In this document: positions 48,931 through 59,271 of the stretch, piece after piece
How the letters are laid out: each line of letters starts with the position of its first letter
Numbering within the stretch: the stretch's first letter is position 1
Source of the DNA: Burkholderiales bacterium
Lineage (GTDB): Bacteria > Pseudomonadota > Gammaproteobacteria > Burkholderiales > Burkholderiaceae_C
Assembly (NCBI GenBank): GCA_947453625.1
Contig: CANGHK010000015.1
Coordinates: 1 to 64,000 of the forward strand
DNA length: 64,000 nt
Reading direction: 5' to 3'
Made by a program: the position numbers and the translations under genes
Notes under the pieces: generated by a model
What the model saw: only the letters and a program-made list of their open reading frames with translations
Told to the model about the DNA's origin: nothing
The model's database searches: none

Positions 48931-49674
48931 ATGTCAGTCACCATGCGTGAAATGCTGGAAGCGGGCGTCCATTTCGGACACCAGACCCGCTTCTGGAACC
49001 CCAAGATGGCCCCGTTCATCTACGGCCACCGCAACAAGATCCACATCATCAACCTCGAGAAGACGCTGCCCAAGTTCGAGGAGGCGATGAAGTTCGTGCG
49101 CCAACTCAGCGGCAAGCGCGGCACCATCCTGATGGTGGGTACCAAGCGCCAGGCGCGTGAAGTCATCAACATGGAAGCGCACCGCGCCGGCATGCCGTTC
49201 GTCGACCAGCGCTGGCTCGGCGGCATGCTGACCAACTTCAAGACGGTCAAGGGATCGCTGAAGAAGCTGAAGGACATGCAGGCGACCAAGGAAGCCGGCA
49301 TGGAGTCGCTGTCCAAGAAGGAAGCGCTGATGTTCGAGCGCGAGATCGCCAAGCTCGAGAAAGACATCGGCGGCATCCAGGACATGGGCGCACTGCCTGA
49401 CGCGCTGTTCGTGATCGACGTCGGTTACCACAAGATCGCCATCGCCGAAGCCATCAAGCTCGGCATACCGATCATCGGCGTGGTCGACACCAACCACTCG
49501 CCGCTCGGCATCGACTATGTCATCCCTGGCAACGACGACTCGGCCAAGGCCGTGGCGCTGTACGCCAAGGCGGTGGCCGACGCCGTGCTCGAAGGTCGCG
49601 CCAATGCGGTCAACGAGGTGGTGGCCGCGGTCGCCGGCACCGACGAATTCGTCGAAGTGAGCGAAGGCGCCTGA
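48931..49674 (+). CDS. rpsB: 30S ribosomal protein S2
   Basis: Ribosomal protein uS2, 247 residues. It begins [20 protein letters not shown], with [20 protein letters not shown] and [18 protein letters not shown] as family blocks. ATG 48931 is preceded by CGGAG. First gene of rpsB-tsf-pyrH-frr; a terminator follows at 49699-49720, giving differential expression of S2 and EF-Ts. Confidence 0.99.
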   Translation: MSVTMREMLEAGVHFGHQTRFWNPKMAPFIYGHRNKIHIINLEKTLPKFEEAMKFVRQLSGKRGTILMVGTKRQAREVINMEAHRAGMPFVDQRWLGGMLTNFKTVKGSLKKLKDMQATKEAGMESLSKKEALMFEREIAKLEKDIGGIQDMGALPDALFVIDVGYHKIAIAEAIKLGIPIIGVVDTNHSPLGIDYVIPGNDDSAKAVALYAKAVADAVLEGRANAVNEVVAAVAGTDEFVEVSEGA

Positions 49675-49698
49675 GCCTTCTCGCCTGGTCCGTGAAGA

Positions 49699-49720
49699 GG
49701 GGCTGTTGAGCCCCTTTTTT
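49699..49720 (+). terminator. Rho-independent terminator between rpsB and tsf
   Basis: GGGGCT-gttg-AGCCCC followed by six T. A terminator or attenuator at this point is known in other proteobacteria. The tsf start lies 88 bases further on, past a second inverted repeat (GGGCTGCC/GGCAGCCC, 49770-49777 / 49785-49792). Confidence 0.9.
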
Positions 49721-49808
49721 ACAGCCAAAGCATTTTTGGGGTGCCCGCGCAGGGCGCCCTGTCCAGATGGGCTGCCGCGTGGCAGCCCGCATCAATGGGA
49801 GATTGAAC

Positions 49809-50741
49809 ATGGCAGCGATCACTGCAAGCATGGTGGGCGAACTGCGCGCCAAGACCGACGCACCGATGATGGAGTGCAAGAAGGCCTTGACCGAGGCCGA
49901 TGGCGACATGGGCCGCGCCGAGGAAATCCTGCGCGTAAAACTGGGTAACAAAGCCGGCAAGGCCGCGTCGCGCATCACCGCCGAGGGCGTGATCGCGATC
50001 GCGACGGCGGGCAGCGCCGGCGCGATGATCGAGATCAACTGCGAGACCGACTTCGTCTCGAAGAACGACTCGTTCCTGGCCTTCACCAAGCACTGTGCCG
50101 ATCTGGTGGCCACCCACAACCCTGCCGACGTGGCTGCGCTGTCGGCGCTGCCGCTGGCGCAGGAGAGCTTCGGCCCGACGGTCGAGGACGTGCGCAAGGG
50201 CCTGATCGGCAAGATCGGCGAGAACGTCGCGATCCGCCGCTTCAAGCATTTCTCGGGCGACACCAAGCTCGCCACCTACCTGCACGGCGTGCGCATCGGT
50301 GTCGTGGTGCAGTACACCGGCGAGGGTGATGTCGCCAGCACGGCCGGCAAGGACGTGGCGATGCATGTCGCGGCGATGAAGCCGGTGTCGCTGTCGCAAG
50401 CCCAGGTGCCGGCCGAACTGGTCGAGAAAGAGCGTCGCATCGCCGCCGAGAAGGCTGCCGAGGATTCGGCCGCCGCGGTGGCCGCCGGCAAGTCGGCACA
50501 GTCGCCCGAGATCGTCGCCAAGCGGGTCGAGGGTTCGGTGCAGAAGTTCCTGAAGGAGGTTTCGCTGTTCAACCAGAACTTCGTCAAGAACGACAAGCAG
50601 ACCGTCGAGGAGATGCTCAAGTCCGCCCACACCGAGGTGGCGGGCTTCACGATGTACATCGTCGGCGAGGGCATCGAGAAGAAGGTCGACGACTTCGCCG
50701 CCGAAGTGGCCGCCCAGGTGGCCGCTGCCAAGGGCGGCTGA
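49809..50741 (+). CDS. tsf: Elongation factor Ts
   Basis: Nucleotide exchange factor for EF-Tu, 310 residues, slightly longer than E. coli (283). The N-terminal UBA-like module has [20 protein letters not shown], and the core carries the exchange motif [12 protein letters not shown]. An Ala-rich insertion near 210-235 accounts for the extra length. ATG 49809 is chosen over an in-frame upstream ATG at 49767 because the family starts here. Confidence 0.98.
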   Translation: MAAITASMVGELRAKTDAPMMECKKALTEADGDMGRAEEILRVKLGNKAGKAASRITAEGVIAIATAGSAGAMIEINCETDFVSKNDSFLAFTKHCADLVATHNPADVAALSALPLAQESFGPTVEDVRKGLIGKIGENVAIRRFKHFSGDTKLATYLHGVRIGVVVQYTGEGDVASTAGKDVAMHVAAMKPVSLSQAQVPAELVEKERRIAAEKAAEDSAAAVAAGKSAQSPEIVAKRVEGSVQKFLKEVSLFNQNFVKNDKQTVEEMLKSAHTEVAGFTMYIVGEGIEKKVDDFAAEVAAQVAAAKGG

Positions 50742-50769
50742 ACCTTCGGGTCGCCGTTCGGACGGCCCT

Positions 50770-50807
50770 TGGCCGGACGGCGAGCCCCGTGGCTTGCCGT
50801 CCGGCCA
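50770..50807 (+). other. Long perfect hairpin between tsf and pyrH
   Basis: A 17-bp stem (50770-50786 with 50791-50807, one G-U) capped by the tetraloop CCGT. No T-run follows, so it is not a standard terminator. It may be an RNase processing site or a 3'-end stabiliser for the rpsB-tsf message. Confidence 0.7.
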
Positions 50808-50888
50808 GACCCCAGTCTGGGCCTGCGCCGGGGGCTGACCCCGGTGGCGCCGATTAAACTGATGCCCTGTCCCCACGGAGCCTTCTGC

Positions 50889-51599
50889 ATGCCCGCTTAC
50901 AAGCGCATTCTTCTCAAGTTGTCGGGCGAGGCCTTGATGGGCGACGATGCCTACGGCATCAACCGATCCACCATCGTCCGGATGGTGCGCGAGGTGCAGG
51001 AAGTGACGGCGCTGGGCGTGGAACTGGCCGTGGTGATCGGCGGCGGCAACATCTTCCGTGGCGTGGCCGGCGGCTCGGTGGGCATGGACCGCGCCACCGC
51101 CGACTACATGGGCATGCTGGCCACCGTGATGAACGCGCTGGCGCTGGCCGACACGATGCGGCTCGAGGGGCTGACCGCGCGCGTGATGTCGGCGATTGCG
51201 ATCGAGCAGGTGGTCGAGAGCTATGTGCGGCCCAAGGCGCTGCAATACCTGGAAGAAGGCAAGGTCGTGATCTTCGCCGGTGGCACAGGAAACCCCTTCT
51301 TCACCACCGACACTGCGGCCGCGCTGCGCGGGGCCGAGATCGGCGCAGAGATCGTGCTCAAGGCCACCAAGGTCGATGGCGTCTACACTGCCGACCCCAA
51401 GAAAGACCCGTTGGCCACGCGCTACGCCAACTTGAGCTTCGACGAAGCCATCTCCAAGAACCTCCAGGTGCTGGATGCCACCGCGTTTGCGCTGTGCCGC
51501 GACCAGAAATTGCCGATCAAGGTGTTTTCGATCTTCAAGCCCGGTGCGCTCAAGCGCGTGGTGATGGGCGAGGATGAAGGCACCCTGGTCCACGTCTGA
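50889..51599 (+). CDS. pyrH: UMP kinase
   Basis: Bacterial hexameric UMP kinase of the amino-acid kinase fold, 236 residues. It starts [20 protein letters not shown]. Visible blocks are [11 protein letters not shown] (phosphate loop), [14 protein letters not shown]-like ([17 protein letters not shown]) and the ATP site [22 protein letters not shown] 50889 is used; the upstream open frame overlaps the hairpin. Confidence 0.98.
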   Translation: MPAYKRILLKLSGEALMGDDAYGINRSTIVRMVREVQEVTALGVELAVVIGGGNIFRGVAGGSVGMDRATADYMGMLATVMNALALADTMRLEGLTARVMSAIAIEQVVESYVRPKALQYLEEGKVVIFAGGTGNPFFTTDTAAALRGAEIGAEIVLKATKVDGVYTADPKKDPLATRYANLSFDEAISKNLQVLDATAFALCRDQKLPIKVFSIFKPGALKRVVMGEDEGTLVHV

Positions 51600-51646
51600 A
51601 AGCACCTGAGCCTGCTTTCCCCCGTATTGACCCGTTGAGAAGCCCC

Positions 51647-52207
51647 ATGACCATCGCCGAGACCAAGTCCAACGCCGAAGCCAAGATGCTCAAGTCCATC
51701 GAGGCATTCAAGAGCGAAATCCAGAAGATCCGCACCGGACGTGCCCACCCGGGCATCCTCGACCAGGTGCATGTCGATTACTACGGGTCCATGGTGCCGA
51801 TCAGCCAGGTGGCCAACGTCTCGCTGCTCGATGCACGAACGATCAGCGTTCAGCCCTGGGAAAAAGGCCTTGCCGCCAAGATCGAGAAGGCCATACGCGA
51901 GAGCGAACTCGGCCTCAACCCGGCCTCGCAGGGCGACCTGATCCGGGTGCCTATGCCCGCGTTGACCGAGGAGCGCCGCCGTGACCTCAGCAAGGTGGTG
52001 CGCCATGCCGGCGAGGATGCCAAGATTGCGGTGCGCAACCTGCGCCGCGAGGCCAACGAGCAATTGAAGAAACTGCTCAAGGACAAGGCCGTGACCGAAG
52101 ACGACGAGCGCCGGGCCCAGGACGAGGTGCAGAAGCTGACCGACCGGGTCGTGGTCGAGATCGACAAACTGGTGCATGGCAAGGAAGCTGAGATCATGGC
52201 GGTCTGA
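51647..52207 (+). CDS. frr: Ribosome recycling factor
   Basis: Splits post-termination ribosomes with EF-G. It has 186 residues, the standard length. The helical core has [20 protein letters not shown] and the conserved VRNLRREAN near residue 132. The ATG at 51647 is in the conserved position; an in-frame ATG four codons upstream is possible. Confidence 0.98.
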   Translation: MTIAETKSNAEAKMLKSIEAFKSEIQKIRTGRAHPGILDQVHVDYYGSMVPISQVANVSLLDARTISVQPWEKGLAAKIEKAIRESELGLNPASQGDLIRVPMPALTEERRRDLSKVVRHAGEDAKIAVRNLRREANEQLKKLLKDKAVTEDDERRAQDEVQKLTDRVVVEIDKLVHGKEAEIMAV

Positions 52208-52256
52208 CCGCCTCGACGGACATGACGCCTGCCTGTTGCTGGAGATCCGCCTGCCG

Positions 52257-52985
52257 ATGAAAAGAGACCTGTCGGTACCGCGCCACTTGGCCATCGTAAT
52301 GGATGGCAACGGCCGCTGGGCCAAGAAGCGCTATCTGCCGCGCTTCTTCGGCCACAAGGCCGGTGTCGACACGCTGGTCAAGGTGATCAATGGCTGCGCC
52401 GACCGCGGTATCGAGTTCCTCACCGTGTTTGCGTTCTCGTCCGAGAATTGGAAGCGCCCCGACGACGAGGTCTCCGGCCTGATGGGTCTGGTGCTGGTGG
52501 CGGTCACCAAGTACCTGGCCAAGCTGGCCCGCGACGGTGTGCGCATCGTCATCGTCGGCGATCGCAACGCGGTGTCGGACCGTCTGCGCACAGCCTGGAC
52601 CGAGGCTGAGGACGTCACCCGGCACAACACCCGCATCACGCTGTCGGTGGCCTTCAACTATGGCGGCCGCTGGGATGTGGTGCAGGCCTGCCGTCAAGCC
52701 GTGGCGGCCGGCATGGCAGCCGAGCAGATCACCGAGCAGTCGCTGTCGTCCTACATGGCGATGCGCCACGCGCCCGACCCCGACCTGTTCATCCGCACCG
52801 GCGGTGAGGTGCGGATCAGCAACTTCCTGCTCTGGCAGGTGGCTTACTCCGAGTTGGTCTTCACCGATTGCCTGTGGCCTGATTTCGACGTGGCAGCGCT
52901 GGACGCGGCGCTGGCGGTCTACGCCGGCCGGGAGCGCCGCTTCGGCGCGGTCACCAGCGGCGCCGTCGACCCGGCGCCGGGCTGA
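52257..52985 (+). CDS. uppS: Undecaprenyl diphosphate synthase
   Basis: cis-Prenyltransferase making the C55 carrier lipid for peptidoglycan and LPS. It has 242 residues. The catalytic Asp16 is in AIVMDGNGRWAKKR, followed by GHKAGVD, FAFSSENWKRP, and the C-terminal DLFIRTGGEVRISNFLLWQ. GGAG lies about 12 bases before ATG 52257, slightly far. Six bases separate it from cdsA. Confidence 0.98.
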   Translation: MKRDLSVPRHLAIVMDGNGRWAKKRYLPRFFGHKAGVDTLVKVINGCADRGIEFLTVFAFSSENWKRPDDEVSGLMGLVLVAVTKYLAKLARDGVRIVIVGDRNAVSDRLRTAWTEAEDVTRHNTRITLSVAFNYGGRWDVVQACRQAVAAGMAAEQITEQSLSSYMAMRHAPDPDLFIRTGGEVRISNFLLWQVAYSELVFTDCLWPDFDVAALDAALAVYAGRERRFGAVTSGAVDPAPG

Positions 52986-52991
52986 TCGGCT

Positions 52992-53831
52992 ATGCTGGCC
53001 CAGCGCGTGATCACCGCCGTGGTGCTGCTGGCGCTGTTGCTGCCAGCATTGGTCAGCAGCAGTCCCTTGCCCTTCGCGCTGCTGACGCTGGTGCTGATCA
53101 GTGTCGCAGGCTGGGAATGGGCGCGACTCAACGGTGCCGGCAACCCGGCTTTTGCGCTGGCCTCGGGCGCATTGCTCGCCCTGCTGTGCGGATTCAGTTT
53201 GCAGCGCCTCCCGGAAATGGGCCCTGCCGGCGGCCTCTGGTGGACCGGCACGTCGCTGTGGCTCGCAGGTGGTGCCCTGGCGTTGCGGCGCGGCCCGGCA
53301 GGCTGGCAGACCTGGCCGGCCATGCTGCGCTGGGCCTTGGGCCTGGGCCTGCTTTGGCTGGCGTGGCTGGCGATGGCACAGGCGCGCAGCATAGGCGTCA
53401 ACTTTCTGCTGTCGGTGATGTGCATCGTCTGGGTCGCCGACATCTCGGCCTACTTTGCCGGGCGGGCTTTCGGTCGCCGCAAACTGGCGCCGGGCATCAG
53501 TCCTGGCAAGAGCTGGGAAGGCGTGTACGGCGGGGTCTCCGGTGTGCTCGTCCTGGCCGCGGGTTGGCTCTGGCTCGAATCTCGACATGATCTTGGCTCG
53601 GCCAGCGTGTTCAAGCTGCTGCACCAGCAGCATGGCTACCCGGGATTGCTGCTGGCGCTGCTGCTGATGGCCGCGCTCAGTGTGATGGGTGATCTGTTCG
53701 AATCGCTGGTCAAGCGGTCGGCGGGCGTCAAGGATTCGAGCGCTCTGCTGCCCGGCCATGGCGGCGTGCTCGACCGCGTCGACGCGCTGTTGCCGGTGCT
53801 GCCGGCGGCGCTGGCGCTGATCAGTTTCTAG
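52992..53831 (+). CDS. cdsA: Phosphatidate cytidylyltransferase (CDP-diglyceride synthase)
   Basis: Polytopic inner-membrane enzyme making CDP-diacylglycerol for phospholipids. It has 279 residues with about eight hydrophobic segments, beginning VITAVVLLALLLPALVSS. The signature block with metal-binding Asp residues is GDLFESLVKRSAGVKDSS then LLPGHGGVLDRVDALL. The order uppS-cdsA-dxr-rseP-bamA is conserved in proteobacteria. Confidence 0.97.
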   Translation: MLAQRVITAVVLLALLLPALVSSSPLPFALLTLVLISVAGWEWARLNGAGNPAFALASGALLALLCGFSLQRLPEMGPAGGLWWTGTSLWLAGGALALRRGPAGWQTWPAMLRWALGLGLLWLAWLAMAQARSIGVNFLLSVMCIVWVADISAYFAGRAFGRRKLAPGISPGKSWEGVYGGVSGVLVLAAGWLWLESRHDLGSASVFKLLHQQHGYPGLLLALLLMAALSVMGDLFESLVKRSAGVKDSSALLPGHGGVLDRVDALLPVLPAALALISF

Positions 53832-53854
53832 TCCCTTACCGAAAGCTCCCTGAC

Positions 53855-55039
53855 ATGGTTCAACGTGTGTGCCTGCTCGGCGCCACCGGCTCGGTGGGCA
53901 CCAGCACGCTCGAGGTCATGGCGCTGCATCCCGACCGCTACGCAGTGTTCGCCTTGACTGCGATGCACCGGATGGCCGACCTGGCCACGCTGTGCCGGCG
54001 CTGGCAGCCGCGCTATGCAGTGGTGGGCACGCCGGCCCAGGCCGATGCGCTGGGCGCCGAGTTGGCGCTCTCCTGCCTGCGCACCGAGGTGCTGCACGGC
54101 GCGCAGGCCTTGTGCGAGATGGCGTCACACCCGGAGGTCGACAGCGTGATGGCCGCGATCGTCGGTGCGGCCGGCCTGCCGCCCTGCATCGCCGCAGCGC
54201 GTGCCGGCAAGCGCCTGATGCTGGCCAACAAGGAGGCGCTGGTGGTCGGCGGCCGCCTGTTCATGGACGCGGTGCAGCAGGGCGGAGCCTTGCTGCTGCC
54301 CATAGACAGCGAGCATTCGGCGATCTTCCAGTGCTTGCCCGAGGACCGCGCGGCCTGGGGTAGGCGCATCGCCCACATCGTGCTGACGGCCTCGGGCGGG
54401 CCGTTCCGCACGCGCGATCCGGCCACCTTGCACGACGTGACGCCCGACCAGGCCTGCGCCCATCCGAACTGGGTGATGGGGCGCAAGATCTCGGTCGATT
54501 CGGCCACGATGATGAACAAGGCCCTCGAGGTTATCGAGGCGCGCTGGCTGTTCGACCTGGCGCCCGAGCAGATCCGGGTCGTGCTGCACCCGCAGAGCAT
54601 CGTGCACTCGATGGTGGTGTGCCGCGACAACTCGGTGCTGGCCCAGCTCGGCACGCCCGACATGAAAGTGCCGATCAGCGTCGGCCTGGCCTGGCCCGAA
54701 CGGGTGGCCTCGGGCGCCGACGAGCTCGATTTCCTCACCGCCCGGCCGCTGACCTTCGAGCCGGTCGATCCGCTGCGATTTCCGGGCCTGGGCCTGGCCT
54801 TCGACGCGCTGCGCGGTCCCGAAGGCAGCACCACAGTGCTGAACGCGGCCAACGAGATCGCGGTGGCTGCCTTCCTGGCCGGGCGCGTGCGCTTCACCGA
54901 CATCCACCGCATCAATGCCGGCACGGTGGCTGCGCAGGTGGCGGGCGCCGCCGATGCGCGGTCCTTCGACGACTTGCTCGCGCTCGACGCCAGGGCCCGC
55001 GCCCATGCCGAAGCGTTGGGCCGGGAGCTTGCCCGATGA
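53855..55039 (+). CDS. dxr: 1-deoxy-D-xylulose 5-phosphate reductoisomerase
   Basis: NADPH- and metal-dependent second step of the MEP pathway. It has 394 residues. The Rossmann motif is LLGATGSVGTSTLEVM. The metal/substrate block is ALLLPIDSEHSAIFQCLPED with the catalytic Glu in NKEALV and DSEH. The conserved GRKISVDSATMMNKALEVIEA lies near residue 209. Its stop overlaps the rseP ATG (ATGA). ispG of the same pathway is at 29378. Confidence 0.98.
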   Translation: MVQRVCLLGATGSVGTSTLEVMALHPDRYAVFALTAMHRMADLATLCRRWQPRYAVVGTPAQADALGAELALSCLRTEVLHGAQALCEMASHPEVDSVMAAIVGAAGLPPCIAAARAGKRLMLANKEALVVGGRLFMDAVQQGGALLLPIDSEHSAIFQCLPEDRAAWGRRIAHIVLTASGGPFRTRDPATLHDVTPDQACAHPNWVMGRKISVDSATMMNKALEVIEARWLFDLAPEQIRVVLHPQSIVHSMVVCRDNSVLAQLGTPDMKVPISVGLAWPERVASGADELDFLTARPLTFEPVDPLRFPGLGLAFDALRGPEGSTTVLNAANEIAVAAFLAGRVRFTDIHRINAGTVAAQVAGAADARSFDDLLALDARARAHAEALGRELAR

Positions 55040-56418
55040 TCGTCACCGTGCTGGCCTTCCTGCTGACGCTGGGGGTGTTGATCGTCGTCCACGAATACGG
55101 CCACTACCGCGTCGCGGTGGCCTGCGGGGTCAAGGTGCTGCGTTTCTCGATCGGTTTCGGCCGCGTCGTCTGGCGCCACCAGAAGTCCCCCGCCCACACC
55201 GAGTTCGTGCTGTCCGCGCTGCCGCTGGGCGGTTATGTGCGCATGCTCGACGAGCGCGAGGCGCCGGTGCAGGCGGCTGAACTGGGCCAGACCTTCAACC
55301 GCAAGCCGCTGTGGCAGCGCACGGCGATCGTCTCCGCCGGTCCGCTGGCCAACCTGCTGTTGGCGGTGTTGTTGTTCGCCGCGTCGCACTGGATAGGCGT
55401 CGACGAGCCCAGGGCCCAGCTCGGGGCGCCCGCCGTCGGCAGCCTGGCCGAGCGTGCCGGCATGCGCTCGGGCGACTGGGTGCTGGCCTGGCAGGACGTC
55501 GAAGGCCAATGGGTGGATGTGCGCTCGATCAACGACCTGCGCTGGCAGGTCACGCAGCACCTGATGCTGGGCCAGGCGCTGCAGTTGCAGGTCGGCGACG
55601 CGCAAGGCCATGGTGGTCGACAGGTACGGCTGGGGCTGGATGAACTGGGCGCGCAGGAACTTGACGCCCTGCTGATGAAGCGCATAGGCCTGGGGCTGCC
55701 GTACAGCGAGCCTGTGCTGGGCGAGGTCAAGGCTGGTGGGCCTGCCGCGGCCGTCGGCCTGCGCAGTGGCGACCGCGTGCTGCGCACCGACGGCCATCCG
55801 GTCAGCGATGCCCAGGGCCTGCGCGAGCGTATCCGCGGCGCGGTGCGCGACGGCGCTGCGCAGTCCATGGTCTGGCAGCTTCAGCGCGGCGGGCAGATGC
55901 TCGAGTTGACCGTCACGCCGCGCGTGGTGCGCGAGGGCGAGCGCGGTAGCGAACGGGCTGTCGGCCGCATCGATGCCTTCGTCGGTTCGCCGCCGGTGCT
56001 GGTCAAGGTGCAACTCGGCCCGCTCGACGGCCTGAGCCAGGGCTTGTCGCGCACCTGGGAGGTGTCGGCGCTGACGCTGCGGATGATGGGCCGGATGCTG
56101 GTCGGCCAGGCTTCGCTGAAGAACCTGAGTGGCCCGCTGACGATTGCCGACGTGGCCGGCCAGTCGGTGCAGCAAGGCCTGGCCTATTACCTTGGCTTCC
56201 TGGCGCTGGTCAGCGTCAGCCTGGGGGTGCTGAACCTGCTACCGCTGCCCATGCTCGACGGTGGTCACCTGATGTATTATCTTTTCGAGGGCTTGACCGG
56301 CCGCCCGGTCTCCGATCTCTGGCTCGCGCGCTTGCAGCGCGGTGGCATCGCGGTCTTGCTGCTGATGATGTCGGTGGCCCTCTTCAACGACGTTGCCCGT
56401 TTGCTGGGCCTGCACTGA
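55036..56418 (+). CDS. rseP: Site-2 zinc metalloprotease RseP
   Basis: Intramembrane protease cleaving anti-sigma factors such as RseA and remnant signal peptides. It has 460 residues. The zinc site HEYGH puts His19, Glu20 and His23 in the first membrane helix; the third ligand is in LPMLDGGHLMYYL near the C-terminus. Two PDZ domains are in the periplasmic part (about 118-300, for example GGPAAAVGLRSGDRVLRTDG). ATG 55036 overlaps the dxr stop. Lies just before bamA, as usual. Confidence 0.97.
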   Translation: MIVTVLAFLLTLGVLIVVHEYGHYRVAVACGVKVLRFSIGFGRVVWRHQKSPAHTEFVLSALPLGGYVRMLDEREAPVQAAELGQTFNRKPLWQRTAIVSAGPLANLLLAVLLFAASHWIGVDEPRAQLGAPAVGSLAERAGMRSGDWVLAWQDVEGQWVDVRSINDLRWQVTQHLMLGQALQLQVGDAQGHGGRQVRLGLDELGAQELDALLMKRIGLGLPYSEPVLGEVKAGGPAAAVGLRSGDRVLRTDGHPVSDAQGLRERIRGAVRDGAAQSMVWQLQRGGQMLELTVTPRVVREGERGSERAVGRIDAFVGSPPVLVKVQLGPLDGLSQGLSRTWEVSALTLRMMGRMLVGQASLKNLSGPLTIADVAGQSVQQGLAYYLGFLALVSVSLGVLNLLPLPMLDGGHLMYYLFEGLTGRPVSDLWLARLQRGGIAVLLLMMSVALFNDVARLLGLH

Positions 56419-56426
56419 ACCCACTG

Positions 56427-58739
56427 ATGCCCCCCTTCTCAACAGACCGCCTGTTTCGCCCTGCCACGGCCGTCGCCGCCGCAGTCGCCACGTTAGCCAC
56501 CCTGGCATCGCCGGCCGCCCAGGCCATAGAACCCTTCGTGCTGCAGGACATCCGGGTCGAGGGGCTGCAGCGCACCGACGCCGGCACCGTGTTCGCCGCG
56601 CTGCCGTTCCGCGTCGGCGACGGCTATTCGGATGAAAAGGCGGCAGCCGCGCTGCGTGCACTGTTCGCCACCGGCCTGTTCAAGGATGTCCGCATCGAGA
56701 TCGATGGACGCGTCGCAGTGGTGGTGGTCGAAGAGCGGCCGGTGATCGAGACTGTCAGCTTCGTCGGTTTGAAGGAGTTCGACAAGGACACGTTGGTCAA
56801 GTCGCTCAAGGACGCGGGCATCGGCGAGGGCATGCCCTTCGACCGCGCGCTGATCGATCGCGCCGAGCAGGAGATCAAGCGCCAGTACCTGTCGCGCAGC
56901 CTGTACGGCGCCGAGGTGGTGACCACCATCACCCCGACCGAACGCAACCGCGTCAACGTCAGTTTCGCGATGACCGAAGGTGACGCGGCGCGCATCCGCG
57001 AGATCCGCATCGTCGGCGCCAAGGTGTTCACTGAAGCCACGTTGACCGCGCTGATGGACCTGACCACCAGCGGCTGGCTGACCTGGTATACCAAGAACGA
57101 CCGTTACTCGCGCGCCAAGCTGAACGCCGACCTCGACACGATACGCGCTTACTACCTGAACCGCGGCTACCTCGAATTCAACATCGAGACCGCTCAGGTC
57201 ACGATCTCGCCCGACAAGCAGGACATCAGCGTCACCCTGACCATCAAGGAAGGCCAGCTCTACACCGTCACCGCCATTAGGCTGGCGGGCGACTACCTCG
57301 GCAAGGAGGATGAGTTCAAGCAACTGGTCGGCGTGCGCGCCGGCGAGCCCTACCGCGCCGCCGGCGTCACCACCACCACCAAGGCCTTCACCGACCGTTT
57401 CGGCAGCTTCGGCTATGCCTTTGCCAGGGTCGATGCCCGTACCGAGATCGACCGGGCCAATGGCCAGGTCGCGCTGGTGCTGGCCGCCGACCCGCAGCGC
57501 CGCGTCTATGTGCGCCGCATCGACGTGGCCGGCAACACCCGCACCCGCGACGAGGTGGTGCGGCGCGAGTTCCGCCAACTCGAATCGAGTTGGTACGACG
57601 GCGAGCGCATCAAGCTGTCGCGCGAGCGTGTCGACCGTCTGGGCTACTTCAAGGACGTCAACGTCGAAACCAACGAGGTCGCGGGTACCGCCGACCAGGT
57701 CGACCTGGCGGTCAGCGTGACCGAGAGGCCGACTGGCAACCTGTCTTTGGGCCTGAGCTTTTCCAGTGCAGACAAGCTCGCGCTGTCGGCGGCGATCAAG
57801 CAGGACAACGTCTTCGGCTCGGGCAACTACCTGGGCTTCGAGGTCAACACCAGCAAGTTCTCGCGCAGCCTGGTGTTCTCTACCGTCGACCCCTACTTCA
57901 CGGTCGACGGCATATCGCGCGCCATCGACTTGTACTACCGCACTTCGCGCCCGTACAACAGCCTGGGTGATCAATACCAGATCACCAACCCGGGCGGCGC
58001 TGTCCGCTTCGGTGTGCCGTTCTCCGAATACGACACGGTGTTTTTCGGCGCCGGCATCGAGCAGACCAACATCGGCGCCTCGGCGGGCATCCCGAACCAG
58101 TATTTTGACTACCGCTTCCGCTACGGGCCGATCTCCACTGCGGTGCCGCTGACGCTGGGCTGGGCGCGTGACCAGCGCGACAGCGCACTCACCCCAACGG
58201 CCGGCCGGTATACCCGCGCCAACGTCGAGTGGAGCGTGGGGGGCGACGTGCGCTACCTGCGCAGCAACCTGCAGTACCAGCAGTTCTTCCCTATCTGGCA
58301 ACGCATCACGCTGGGCATCAACAGCGAACTGGGTTGGGGTCTGGGTCAGGGCGGTCGGCCCTACCCGGTTTTCAAGAACTTCTACGGCGGTGGCCTGGGC
58401 TCGGTGCGGGTGTTCGAGCAGAACTCGCTGGGCGTGATCGACCCGACTGGCGCCTATGTGGGCGGAGCCAAGAAGCTCAACGTCAATGCCGAGCTCTACT
58501 TCCCGGTGCCGGGCACAGGCAACGACAAGTCGCTGCGCATCTTCGCGTTCACCGATGCCGGCAACGTCTGGCGAGATGGTGAACCTATCACGTCGGCCAG
58601 TCTCCGGTCCTCGGCTGGTCTGGGTCTGTCCTGGATCTCGCCGGTCGGCCCGCTCAAGCTGAGCTGGGGCGCACCTTTGCGCAAGCAAGCCACGGATAGA
58701 ATCCAACGTTTCCAATTCCAGATCGGGACCGCGTTCTGA
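56427..58739 (+). CDS. bamA: Outer-membrane assembly factor BamA
   Basis: Omp85 barrel that inserts beta-barrel proteins into the outer membrane. It has 770 residues. The signal peptide ends near SPAAQA (about 31). Five POTRA domains follow (about 35-425, starting FVLQDIRVEGLQRTDAG), then the 16-strand barrel. The conserved lid-loop motif is near GLGSVRVFEQNSLGV. The last residues QRFQFQIGTAF end in Phe, the C-terminal barrel signal. Its final base is shared with the skp ATG. bamB and bamD are elsewhere in the window. Confidence 0.98.
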   Translation: MPPFSTDRLFRPATAVAAAVATLATLASPAAQAIEPFVLQDIRVEGLQRTDAGTVFAALPFRVGDGYSDEKAAAALRALFATGLFKDVRIEIDGRVAVVVVEERPVIETVSFVGLKEFDKDTLVKSLKDAGIGEGMPFDRALIDRAEQEIKRQYLSRSLYGAEVVTTITPTERNRVNVSFAMTEGDAARIREIRIVGAKVFTEATLTALMDLTTSGWLTWYTKNDRYSRAKLNADLDTIRAYYLNRGYLEFNIETAQVTISPDKQDISVTLTIKEGQLYTVTAIRLAGDYLGKEDEFKQLVGVRAGEPYRAAGVTTTTKAFTDRFGSFGYAFARVDARTEIDRANGQVALVLAADPQRRVYVRRIDVAGNTRTRDEVVRREFRQLESSWYDGERIKLSRERVDRLGYFKDVNVETNEVAGTADQVDLAVSVTERPTGNLSLGLSFSSADKLALSAAIKQDNVFGSGNYLGFEVNTSKFSRSLVFSTVDPYFTVDGISRAIDLYYRTSRPYNSLGDQYQITNPGGAVRFGVPFSEYDTVFFGAGIEQTNIGASAGIPNQYFDYRFRYGPISTAVPLTLGWARDQRDSALTPTAGRYTRANVEWSVGGDVRYLRSNLQYQQFFPIWQRITLGINSELGWGLGQGGRPYPVFKNFYGGGLGSVRVFEQNSLGVIDPTGAYVGGAKKLNVNAELYFPVPGTGNDKSLRIFAFTDAGNVWRDGEPITSASLRSSAGLGLSWISPVGPLKLSWGAPLRKQATDRIQRFQFQIGTAF

Positions 58740-59260
58740 TGATCACGAAGACTTTGAAGGCTGTTGCCGCGTTCGGCTGCGTTGTGGCCTTGACCGGCGG
58801 GCCCGTCCAGGCGCAGGAACTGAAGATAGGCTATGTCAACAGCGAGCGGGTACTGCGTGAAGCCACGCCGGCCAAGGCCGCGCTGGCCCGCATGGAAGCC
58901 GACTTCAGCAAGCGCGACAAGGACCTGAACGACCAGGCCGGCAAGCTCAAGGCGGCTGCCGACAAGTTGGAGAAGGACGCGCCCACGCTGCCCGAGAGCG
59001 AGCGCAACCGCCGCCAGCGCGACCTGGTCGAACAGGACCGCGACCTGCAGCGCAAGCGCCGCGAATTCCAGGAAGACCTGAACCAGCGCCGCAATGAGGA
59101 AACTGCCGGTATCGTCGAGCGCGCCAACAAGGTCATCAAGGGCATCTTCGAAGGCGAGAAGTACGACCTGATCCTGCAGGACGTGGTGTTCGCGGGCCCT
59201 CGGGTCGACATCACCGAGAAGGTGATCAAGGCGCTGAACGCCGCGCCCGCGGCCAAGTAA
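58739..59260 (+). CDS. skp: Periplasmic chaperone Skp (OmpH)
   Basis: Trimeric 'jellyfish' chaperone escorting unfolded outer-membrane proteins to BamA. It has 173 residues with a signal peptide cleaved near GPVQAQE (about 22-24). The body starts [20 protein letters not shown], and long charged coiled-coil arms follow ([20 protein letters not shown]). The short C-terminus returns to the trimer body ([12 protein letters not shown]). It overlaps the bamA stop by one base. Confidence 0.96.
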   Translation: MITKTLKAVAAFGCVVALTGGPVQAQELKIGYVNSERVLREATPAKAALARMEADFSKRDKDLNDQAGKLKAAADKLEKDAPTLPESERNRRQRDLVEQDRDLQRKRREFQEDLNQRRNEETAGIVERANKVIKGIFEGEKYDLILQDVVFAGPRVDITEKVIKALNAAPAAK

Positions 59261-59271
59261 GGCGGCACGCC

